NCBI GenBank assembly: GCA_014654065.1
Contig: JACWDM010000004.1
Location: 95,080 to 133,764, forward strand
DNA length: 38,685 nt
Direction of reading: 5' to 3'
Source of the DNA: Pelagibacterales bacterium SAG-MED15
GTDB taxonomy: Bacteria > Pseudomonadota > Alphaproteobacteria > Pelagibacterales > Pelagibacteraceae
Positions 32,690 through 38,685 of this stretch are shown piece after piece (within the stretch, counting starts at the first letter, position 1; each line of letters begins with the position of its first letter). The position numbers were made by a program, and so were the translations under genes. The notes under the pieces are model-generated. The model made no database searches and was not told the origin of the DNA. It saw nothing but the letters and a program-made list of their open reading frames with translations.

Positions 32690-32714
32690 GGCCCATGATA
32701 TAGAATCATGGGCC
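32690..32714. promoter_or_regulatory. GC-rich hairpin between the ALDH and DUF779 genes
   Basis: GGCCCATGAT (32690-32699) and ATCATGGGCC (32705-32714) form a perfect 10-bp stem with a 5-base loop, unusually GC-rich for this DNA. It lies between the ALDH stop and the likely DUF779 start and has no T-run after it. Suggested roles are transcript stabilisation, attenuation, or masking of an upstream ATG. Confidence 0.6.
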
Positions 32715-32729
32715 AGTATATATTATTGA

Positions 32730-34274
32730 TTAAAAGAAGCCTAATTTTTTTTCAGCATAAGAGACATGCAAGTTCTTATTCTGTCTGTAATGATTAAGCA
32801 TCATTTTGTGAGTTTCTCTTCCTACACCAGATTGTTTGTAACCGCCAAATGGTGAGTGAGCTGGATAAGCATGATAACAATTAGTCCATACTATTCCTGC
32901 TTGTATCTCTCTTCCCATTCTATAAGCTGTATTACCATTTCTAGTCCATACCGCTGCTCCTAAACCATAAAGAGTATCATTAGCAATTTTTAGTGCTTCT
33001 GCTTCATCTTTAAATTTAATCACAGATACAACAGGTCCAAAAATCTCTTCTTGTGAGATTCGCATGCTGTTATTAGCTTCAAAAATAGTAGGTTGGATGT
33101 AATTACCTTTTTCCAGTCCACTATTAAGCTTACCAACACTGCCTCCTGTTAGTACTTTGGCGCCCTCTTTTTTACCAAGCTCTAGATAAGATTTAATCTT
33201 CTCCATTTGCTCAACTGAAGCTTGAGCTCCAATCATAGTTTCCATTTTTAAAGGATTGTCTTGAACAACAGCTTTAGTTCTTGCAATAGCTCTTTCCATG
33301 AATTTATCATAGATAGACTCTTGTATTAAAGCTCTACTTGGACAAGTACAAACTTCACCTTGGTTAAGATTGAACATTACAAAACCTTCGATACATTTAT
33401 CAAAGAAGTCGTCATCTTTATCCATGACATCTTCAAAGAAAATGTTAGGAGATTTTCCACCTAATTCCAAAGTGATTGGAATTATGTTCTGTGCAGCATA
33501 CTGCATAATCAATCTTCCAGTTGTTGTTTCACCAGTAAATGCAACTTTAGCAATTCTTTTAGATGATGCTAAAGGTTTACCAGCTTCTAGTCCAAAACCA
33601 CTAACAATATTGATAACTCCTGGAGGTAGTAAATCTCCAATAAGTTCCATCATTACCATGATTGATGCTGGTGTCTGTTCTGCTGGTTTCAAAACTGAAC
33701 AGTTTCCTGCAGCAAGGGCTGGTGCTAATTTCCATGTAGCCATTAATAATGGGAAGTTCCATGGAACTATCTGACCAACTACGCCTAATGGTTCATGAAA
33801 GTTGTAAGAGTATTGATTGTTACTTATCTCAGCGATAGATCCTTCTTCTGCTCTAATTACTCCAGCAAAATATCTCCAGTGGTCTATAACTAAAGGCAAG
33901 TCTGCTGCCATACATTCTCTGATGGGTTTTCCATTATCTAAACACTCAGCTACTGCTAATAAGTTTAGATTTTTTTCTAAAACATCTGCAATTTTGTACA
34001 AGATATTAGATCTTGTTGTGATGTCTGTCTTTCCCCATTCAACAAATGCTGCGTGTGCTGCGTCTAATGCAGCTTCTACGTCTTTTTCATTTGATCGTGC
34101 AACTGAACAGATTTTCTCATTAGATATCGGGCTTACATTATCAAAATATTTGCCAGACTTAGGTTCTACAAATTTACCATTAATGTAGTTTCCATATTTT
34201 GCTTTGAATGGAAATTTTACCTTTAAATGCGAAGTATCTAGAACTGATGACACTTTTAGTGCTTCTGCGCTCAT
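32730..34274 (-). CDS. Aldehyde dehydrogenase (AldB/ExaC-type)
   Basis: A 514-residue NAD-dependent aldehyde dehydrogenase. [20 protein letters not shown] is the cofactor region, [17 protein letters not shown] carries the Glu base, [16 protein letters not shown] the catalytic Cys with a second Cys two residues on, and [19 protein letters not shown] the C-terminal signature. The EVCTCPSR form and the adjacent DUF779 gene are typical of the AldB/ExaC acetaldehyde-dehydrogenase branch. An AGGAGG-like ribosome site (TGGAGG) precedes the ATG. Likely oxidises short aldehydes such as acetaldehyde. Confidence 0.88.
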   Translation of the reverse strand: MSAEALKVSSVLDTSHLKVKFPFKAKYGNYINGKFVEPKSGKYFDNVSPISNEKICSVARSNEKDVEAALDAAHAAFVEWGKTDITTRSNILYKIADVLEKNLNLLAVAECLDNGKPIRECMAADLPLVIDHWRYFAGVIRAEEGSIAEISNNQYSYNFHEPLGVVGQIVPWNFPLLMATWKLAPALAAGNCSVLKPAEQTPASIMVMMELIGDLLPPGVINIVSGFGLEAGKPLASSKRIAKVAFTGETTTGRLIMQYAAQNIIPITLELGGKSPNIFFEDVMDKDDDFFDKCIEGFVMFNLNQGEVCTCPSRALIQESIYDKFMERAIARTKAVVQDNPLKMETMIGAQASVEQMEKIKSYLELGKKEGAKVLTGGSVGKLNSGLEKGNYIQPTIFEANNSMRISQEEIFGPVVSVIKFKDEAEALKIANDTLYGLGAAVWTRNGNTAYRMGREIQAGIVWTNCYHAYPAHSPFGGYKQSGVGRETHKMMLNHYRQNKNLHVSYAEKKLGFF

Positions 34275-34388
34275 TTTTCCTCCATTTTTATAAATTAAAT
34301 TAGAACTCTTTTTAGCTATGATGTAAATGATTTAAAGTTTCTACAATCCTTGGTTGAGCTTATTTTGATCACTTAAAATCCTTAATTA

Positions 34389-34397
34389 TGCTAAAAT
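34389..34397 (+). promoter_or_regulatory. Extended -10 box before the thioesterase gene
   Basis: TGCTAAAAT (TG at 34389-34390, TAAAAT at 34392-34397) fits an extended -10 element. The expected start of transcription is about 9 bases before the ATG at 34413, which has no ribosome site; a near-leaderless transcript is suggested. Confidence 0.35.
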
Positions 34398-34412
34398 AGT
34401 TACAGTTTAATT

Positions 34413-34883
34413 ATGTCAATTTATCTTACATCGCAAAAAATTCTTAAAGAATGGACAGATTACAATAATCACATGAATGTAGCTTATTACGTTCTTATAT
34501 TTGATTTATATGGGGCAGAAAAACTTATGACTTTATTTAACATGGGTGAGGCTTCAGCAAAGAATACTAAAAAAAGTACCATGGTTGTAGAATCTCACAT
34601 TACCTACAATCAAGAGGTCAAGGAAGGAGATGAAGTTGATATAAATTTACTTTATTTTGACCATGACAAAAAAAGACTTCAATATAAATTAGAAATGATA
34701 CACAAAGAAAAAAAATATTTAGCATCAACCATAGAGATATTATCCTTGTATGTTGATCTTGGGGAGAGAAAGGTATCAGAATTTGAAAATGAAAAAATTC
34801 AATTAATGGATCAATTTATTGATAAACATAAAGGCAGTTTTAGCGAAAATGATCTTAAATTTTCATCTAAGCTTAAAAAATAA
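34413..34883 (+). CDS. Hotdog-fold acyl-CoA thioesterase
   Basis: A 156-residue protein of the 4HBT hotdog type. WTDYNNHMNVAYYVLIFD is the catalytic motif (D-Y-N-x-H-M-N), followed by the central helix and TYNQEVKEGDEVDINLLYF. The DYNxHMN form resembles thioesterases found with carnitine catabolism (betainyl-CoA thioesterase) as well as general 4-hydroxybenzoyl-CoA-type enzymes. No L-carnitine dehydrogenase is nearby, so substrate is open; an acyl-CoA hydrolase is the safe call. It converges on an EamA transporter with a 3-base gap. Confidence 0.78.
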   Translation: MSIYLTSQKILKEWTDYNNHMNVAYYVLIFDLYGAEKLMTLFNMGEASAKNTKKSTMVVESHITYNQEVKEGDEVDINLLYFDHDKKRLQYKLEMIHKEKKYLASTIEILSLYVDLGERKVSEFENEKIQLMDQFIDKHKGSFSENDLKFSSKLKK

Positions 34884-34886
34884 AAA

Positions 34887-35753
34887 TTAATTTTTTATTT
34901 CATTAAACTTTCTCGTAGCAATAAAAACACCAATTGTAGCTATAATAAATCCAGCTATATCAAGTGAGCTTAATTTCTCATTTAAAAATATCCAAGCTAT
35001 AATTGCCGATGTAGGAGGTATTAAGAAGAATACTGAAACAGTTTTACTCGCTGAATTATTTTTAATTAAATACATCAAAATTGTAAAAGCACCAAAGGAG
35101 ACAAGTAAAATTTGATGTGACATAGCTATAATAAATGTTGTGGAAAAAATAATTTTTGGTGAAGTAAATAAAATTATTATTAGTAGATGAAATAAAAATC
35201 CACCGATAGCTTGGTACATGTTGCTTGATGATAATGGTAGATTATTACCTGCTTTTTTTTGCCAAAGAGTTGAGAATGTTATTGCAAATAAGCTAATAAA
35301 AGCAGCAATAACACCTAACATTGGTAAAGACTCCCCAATATCAAAGCCTAATACTAAAGCAGCTCCAGAAAACCCTAAAATCATACCAATCCATTGAGAT
35401 ATATTTACTTTTTCTTTTAATAATGGACCAGCCAAAATATTAGTTAAAACTGGTTGAAGAGTTACTATTAGTGCCGTAATGCCAGTTGGCATGCCGATTG
35501 ATATAGAATAAAAAACTCCTCCTAAATAAAAACCATGAAATAAAACACCACTAAAAATTGATTGCAGTATATTTTCTTTTGAGGATTTAATATTTTTTTT
35601 TGTAAAATAAGAAAATACAAAAAAACCTAAAGAAACAAAAAGAAACCTAAAGGCTAATGCAGCAAAAGGGTCACTATAATCAATAATGGGCTTAGTTGTT
35701 ATAAAGGCAGAAGACCAAAGCAAAACAAAAATTACAGGAAATAATTTGACCAT
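34887..35753 (-). CDS. EamA/DMT-family transporter (copy 1)
   Basis: A 288-residue protein with ten predicted membrane helices in two similar halves, the layout of EamA drug/metabolite transporters. FPVIFVLLWSSAFITTKPI opens the first half, with helix AALAFRFLFVSLGFFVF; the second half begins near LPMLGVIAAFISLFAITFS and ends IFLNEKLSSLDIAGFIIATIGVF, the EamA end motif. These export amino acids or other metabolites; substrate not predictable. It is divergent from the homocysteine S-methyltransferase-family gene across 144 bases that hold a parS-like palindrome. Confidence 0.88.
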   Translation of the reverse strand: MVKLFPVIFVLLWSSAFITTKPIIDYSDPFAALAFRFLFVSLGFFVFSYFTKKNIKSSKENILQSIFSGVLFHGFYLGGVFYSISIGMPTGITALIVTLQPVLTNILAGPLLKEKVNISQWIGMILGFSGAALVLGFDIGESLPMLGVIAAFISLFAITFSTLWQKKAGNNLPLSSSNMYQAIGGFLFHLLIIILFTSPKIIFSTTFIIAMSHQILLVSFGAFTILMYLIKNNSASKTVSVFFLIPPTSAIIAWIFLNEKLSSLDIAGFIIATIGVFIATRKFNEIKN

Positions 35754-35770
35754 TTTAATTAAACTATATT

Positions 35771-35786
35771 AATTTCACGTGAAACC
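35771..35786. other. parS-like palindrome
   Basis: AATTTCACGTGAAACC contains a perfect 12-base palindrome, TTTCACGTGAAA (35773-35784). It matches the ParB/Spo0J site consensus TGTTTCACGTGAAACA at 13 of 16 positions, mismatching at positions 1, 2 and 16. It lies in the 144-base divergent gap between an EamA gene and the homocysteine S-methyltransferase-family gene. No parAB genes are in the window. It could also be an ordinary operator. Confidence 0.4.
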
Positions 35787-35897
35787 ACAGGAAAACCTAT
35801 AATTGAAAATATTCAAACAAAAAATAAGCATACTAAATAAGGTATATTTTTTAACTTTATTTCTACCTGAAATTGAAGATATAATTAGATTAAAAAT

Positions 35898-36812
35898 ATG
35901 GACTTAAACTTTTTCAATAAAGTAAGAATTTTAGATGGTGGCATGGGTCAAGAATTATTATCTAAAGGTTTAATTCATCATGGTACTCTGTGGTCTGCAA
36001 GTGCATTAATCAAAGAAGAAAATCATAGTCTCGTAATTGATACCCACAATGCATTTATTGAAGCTGGAGCAGATGTGATTGTTACTAATAATTTTAGTGC
36101 AAGAAAAGTACGTCTTGATCAAAATAATGTAGGTAATTTATTTGAATATATAAATAAAAAAGCAGGTGAATTGGCGGTAAAAGCTAGAGATGCCTCAAAA
36201 AAGGATGTGCTAATTGCAGGCGGCCTTCCTCCTCAAAACGGAACGTATGTTGTTGATAATAGGGACAGAAAAATAATAGAGGAAAGTTTTAAGAATCAAG
36301 CAATACTAATCAATCCATATGTAGACTTTTTTTATTTAGATGTTTTTTCGAGTAGTTGGGAAATTGAATTAGCACTAAACATTATTGAAAAACTGAATAA
36401 GCCGGTATTAGTAGGTTTGCATATTAAAGATAATGGTAGACTTCCTTCAAATGAGACCGTGAGTGAAATAGTAAAAAAATATAAAAGTAAAAATTGGCTT
36501 GGTATCGTTGCGTCTTGTGTGTCTTTAGAAATTATTGAAAATAATATTAAAGAAATGAAAAACCTTAATTTACCTTTTGGATGTAAGGCAAATCTTTGGG
36601 AGAAAGATCCCTTGCCAGTAGATAAGCTTGAAAATGCACAGCCAGATCAAATTGGTATAAATCCAAATGTGACACTGGGCTCAAGGAAGGAAATAACTAG
36701 TAAAATTTTTTATGATTTTGGAAAAAGAATAAGGGATAATGGTGCAACTATATTGGGTGGGTGTTGTGAAACTAATACATCTCACATATCAGCAATTTCG
36801 AAACTTAAATAA
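35898..36812 (+). CDS. Homocysteine S-methyltransferase family protein
   Basis: A 304-residue Zn-dependent methyltransferase of the BHMT/MmuM/MetH N-domain fold. ILDGGMGQELLSKG is the opening substrate-binding loop; the three zinc cysteines lie in IVASCVS (position near 207) and ILGGCCETN (289-290). It moves a methyl group from a betaine-type or S-methyl donor to a thiol, normally homocysteine, giving methionine. The donor (S-methylmethionine, glycine betaine, dimethylsulfoniopropionate and others are used by relatives) cannot be read here. Its stop overlaps the stop of the convergent EamA gene by 8 bases. Confidence 0.85.
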   Translation: MDLNFFNKVRILDGGMGQELLSKGLIHHGTLWSASALIKEENHSLVIDTHNAFIEAGADVIVTNNFSARKVRLDQNNVGNLFEYINKKAGELAVKARDASKKDVLIAGGLPPQNGTYVVDNRDRKIIEESFKNQAILINPYVDFFYLDVFSSSWEIELALNIIEKLNKPVLVGLHIKDNGRLPSNETVSEIVKKYKSKNWLGIVASCVSLEIIENNIKEMKNLNLPFGCKANLWEKDPLPVDKLENAQPDQIGINPNVTLGSRKEITSKIFYDFGKRIRDNGATILGGCCETNTSHISAISKLK

Positions 36813-37692
36813 TTTTTTTTTGATCCGCTCTTTTAACAAAATAAATACCAATAATAATAGCTATTAAAGATATTAAAATTTTTGTAGTAATTAATTCATT
36901 TAAGAAAATATAGCCTAATATTACTCCAAATATGGGTATTAAATAAGCAACTTGTGCCTGAAATATTAATCCATTTCTTTTTAAAATCCTAAATCTTAAA
37001 AGCCAAGCAATTCCTGTTGAGACAACTCCTAGATATATAATTGAAATTGTTGAGTCTAATCTTGGACTATAATTCCATGGTTGCTCTAAAAAACAAACTA
37101 ATGGTAATAAAATGATAGTTGCCCATATTAAAATTGAGCCTGTAACATTTTCATTTTTTTTCTTACTTATTTTTAAAGTGAGTATACCGCCAATTACATA
37201 GCAAGTTGATCCAAGCAAAATTAATAAAGCTGCTGTAAAATTATTTTCATTAATAACGATATTGTCCGAGAATAAATATACAACCCCAAAAAAACCAATT
37301 AGTACACCAATAGTTTTGGTTAAGTTGAACTTTTCATTTTTTGTATAAAAGTGAGCTAATATAGTTGCGCTAAGTGGAGTTGTAGACATTAAAATTGCTG
37401 CAAGATTGCTTTGAACAAATTTTACTCCATAAGCAATTAAAAAAAATGGAATAACTAAATTTATAAGACCTATAGATGCGAACCATGGCCAGTCTTTAGA
37501 AAAAGCTTCAATTTTTATTTTTTTATAAAAACAAAGTAAAAGAACTGGTATTGATCCAAGCAAAACTCTCAAAAAAGCTATTGTTACAGGTCCAAATGAA
37601 TATGTTGAAATTTTAATATTAAAAAAAGCTGAAGCCCAAATTAATGCTAATACTATTAAGACTATATAGTCAGTTAAGGTTGCTTGCTTCAT
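36805..37692 (-). CDS. EamA/DMT-family transporter (copy 2)
   Basis: A 295-residue, ten-helix EamA transporter. TDYIVLIVLALIWASAFFNIKIS at the start, AFLRVLLGSIPVLLL, LAAILMSTTPLSATILAHF at the end of the first half and LIPIFGVILGYIFLNELIT in the second half are the family blocks. Not closely similar to copy 1. It begins inside the stop region of the YbaK-family gene (4-base ATGA overlap), so the two are coupled. Substrate unknown. Confidence 0.88.
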   Translation of the reverse strand: MKQATLTDYIVLIVLALIWASAFFNIKISTYSFGPVTIAFLRVLLGSIPVLLLCFYKKIKIEAFSKDWPWFASIGLINLVIPFFLIAYGVKFVQSNLAAILMSTTPLSATILAHFYTKNEKFNLTKTIGVLIGFFGVVYLFSDNIVINENNFTAALLILLGSTCYVIGGILTLKISKKKNENVTGSILIWATIILLPLVCFLEQPWNYSPRLDSTISIIYLGVVSTGIAWLLRFRILKRNGLIFQAQVAYLIPIFGVILGYIFLNELITTKILISLIAIIIGIYFVKRADQKKII

Positions 37693-38171
37693 TCAGAAAT
37701 TTCCATAACCGTTCCTTTGGTTATTTTGATCAAGTTTTCTAAATTAATTCTAAATATTGCATTAGGATGACCTGCTGCTGCATATATATCTTGAAATCTG
37801 TTTAGCTCTTTATCAATCATTATTTCTATACTTTTTATTAACCCAACTGGCGAGACACCACCAATTGTAAAACCTGTATGTTCTTTAACAGACTCTGCAT
37901 TAGCCATACAAACGTCTTTTTTTCCAGTTAATTTTTTAAGTTTATTTAGTGAGCACCTTTTATCCCCAGAAACCAAACAAAGTATAAAAGTGTTATCTGT
38001 TTTTATCAAAAGACTTTTAACGATAGCTCCAACCTCACATGATAAAGCTTTTGCTGCATCATTTGCTGTTCTAGCTGTTTGATCCAAAACTTGTATTTTT
38101 ATTGATTTATCAAATTCATCTAAAGATGCTTTTACTCTTTTTATACTGTCCTTGTTTAATAGAATATCCAT
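37689..38171 (-). CDS. YbaK/EbsC-family aminoacyl-tRNA deacylase
   Basis: A 160-residue protein of the YbaK/ProX editing fold. GAIVKSLLIKTDNTFILCLVSGDKRCSL (two parts: central Lys, then SGDKR) and TGFTIGGVSPVGL with the GGVSP loop are family signatures, as is AAGHPNAIFRIN near the C-terminus. Such proteins hydrolyse mischarged tRNAs, e.g. Cys- or Ala-tRNA(Pro). Target not predictable. Coupled to the downstream EamA gene; divergent from glnA over 134 bases. Confidence 0.88.
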   Translation of the reverse strand: MDILLNKDSIKRVKASLDEFDKSIKIQVLDQTARTANDAAKALSCEVGAIVKSLLIKTDNTFILCLVSGDKRCSLNKLKKLTGKKDVCMANAESVKEHTGFTIGGVSPVGLIKSIEIMIDKELNRFQDIYAAAGHPNAIFRINLENLIKITKGTVMEISE

Positions 38172-38216
38172 ACAACTAAAAATTGATTGCTTTATTCATA
38201 TAACTAATATTTTATA

Positions 38217-38233
38217 TATGCACTAAGTGCATA
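38217..38233. promoter_or_regulatory. 17-base palindrome upstream of glnA
   Basis: TATGCACT-A-AGTGCATA is perfect (8+1+8) and contains TGCAC/GTGCA half-sites, the words of NtrC sites, but with 3 bases between instead of the usual 7. It is 73 bases before the glnA ATG and is a good operator candidate. Confidence 0.5.
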
Positions 38234-38249
38234 GGAGATATTAATTATA

Positions 38250-38266
38250 AGGGCGATATTATTGCA
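38250..38266 (+). promoter_or_regulatory. Sigma-54-like promoter element before glnA
   Basis: GGC at 38252-38254 and TTGC at 38262-38265 give the GG-N10-GC spacing and core bases of a sigma-54 promoter, about 40 bases before the ATG. The A-C-G part of the -24 box is missing. SAR11 genomes I know of are described as lacking sigma-54, so this may be chance. Confidence 0.3.
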
Positions 38267-38305
38267 TTATTTTTTGATATCAACCACGACTAACAGGAGA
38301 GGTAT

Positions 38306-38685
38306 ATGAGCGCAAATGATGTATTAAAAACAATTAAAGATAAAGAAATAGAATACGTAGATTTAAGATTTACAGACCCAAGAGGTAAACTTCAACATGT
38401 CACTATGGATGGAAAAATGGTTGATGATGAAATGTTGAATGAAGGAATTTTTTTTGATGGTTCATCAATTGCAGGATGGAAAGCGATCAATGAATCAGAC
38501 ATGATATTAAAACCTGATTTATCAAGAACTGTAGTAGATCCTTTTACTTCTCATAATACCTTAAATATATTTTGTGATGTTTTAGATGCGATAAAAAAAG
38601 ATCCATACGAAAGAGATCCAAGAGGAACAGCAAAAAAAGCAGAAGCATATTTAAAAACCTCAGGAGTTGGTGATAAAGCATATTT
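38306..38685 (+). CDS. glnA: Glutamine synthetase type I, N-terminal part (3' partial)
   Basis: The ATG at 38306 follows a clear AGGAGAGG ribosome site. The 126 residues in the window match the start of type I glutamine synthetase: EIEYVDLRFTDPRGKLQHVTM, then GIFFDGSSIAGWKAINESDM (the FDGSSI loop) and DPFTSHNTLNIFCDV, the beta-grasp N-domain. The active-site domain is outside. It condenses ammonia with glutamate using ATP. The 134-base upstream region contains a palindrome and a sigma-54-like element. Confidence 0.95.
   Translation, partial: MSANDVLKTIKDKEIEYVDLRFTDPRGKLQHVTMDGKMVDDEMLNEGIFFDGSSIAGWKAINESDMILKPDLSRTVVDPFTSHNTLNIFCDVLDAIKKDPYERDPRGTAKKAEAYLKTSGVGDKAY

Noticed and set aside
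35754..35897. SAM-type riboswitch before the homocysteine S-methyltransferase-family gene
   Set aside because: I looked for the paired elements and pseudoknot core of SAM-II/SAM-V and could not find them; only the parS-like palindrome stands out.
1..38685. tRNA, rRNA, CRISPR, transposase or integrase
   Set aside because: No gap is long enough or has the right structure for RNA genes apart from small ones, no regularly spaced repeats exist, and no protein matches mobile-element families.

Overview
The window is dense, strongly AT-rich bacterial DNA. Genes are short and tightly packed, often sharing bases at start and stop codons, and no gap exceeds about 200 bases. The gene content (glnA, ppc, cysK/cysE, an HpsN-type sulfonate dehydrogenase, alternative oxidase, EamA and LysE exporters, aldehyde dehydrogenase with DUF779) and the base composition fit a marine alphaproteobacterium of the SAR11/Pelagibacterales type. 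That placement is an inference from style and gene content, not from a marker gene. I saw no rRNA, tRNA, CRISPR array, insertion sequence or prophage.

Layout. 1-826: end of a membrane protein gene and a PsiE-family gene. 841-3971: a BASS-family transporter divergent from a phosphate acetyltransferase/HpsN-like dehydrogenase pair, which looks like an organosulfonate-use locus. 3968-6030 (minus): a compact operon of alternative oxidase, Met/His-rich cupredoxin, cytochrome c and DUF4396 membrane protein. 6098-8514: LysE exporter, then cupin, Asp/Glu racemase-family protein and methyltransferase, closed by a hairpin terminator shared with the peroxiredoxin gene. 9362-13116: sulfide:quinone oxidoreductase, ETHE1-type persulfide dioxygenase, an 11-cysteine 39-residue peptide, cysE and cysK, i.e. 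sulfide oxidation beside cysteine synthesis. 13136-14293: FMN-dependent 2-hydroxyacid oxidase/dehydrogenase.

14395-17340 is an unusual run: a small secreted protein, two NTF2/SnoaL-like proteins bracketing four small proteins that are known or likely ferredoxin-like alpha/beta-barrel types (including DUF1330 and GYD), then a secreted TPR protein. 17405-19049 holds a tiny membrane protein, two SMR-like proteins that lack the usual membrane glutamate, DUF952 and an AhpD-like protein. 19090-24358 (minus) holds an IMPase/HisN-like phosphatase and two tandem paralogous outer-membrane proteins (beta-propeller plus autotransporter-type barrel); the second begins inside a perfect 30-base palindrome.

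24420-31901: a gamma-butyrobetaine-hydroxylase-like oxygenase facing a minus-strand run gabD-ppc-ccdA-aldo/keto reductase-azoR. 32003-34274: a second GYD protein and an ALDH/DUF779 pair with two strong hairpins. 34413-38171: thioesterase, two EamA transporters, a homocysteine S-methyltransferase-family protein with a parS-like palindrome upstream, and a YbaK-family deacylase. The window ends inside glnA, which has a palindrome and a sigma-54-like element upstream.

Best candidates for something undescribed: the Cys-rich peptide in the sulfide locus, the small-protein cassette at 14395-16778, the oxidase/cupredoxin operon, the Glu-less SMR pair, and the tandem propeller-barrel proteins with their start-codon palindrome.
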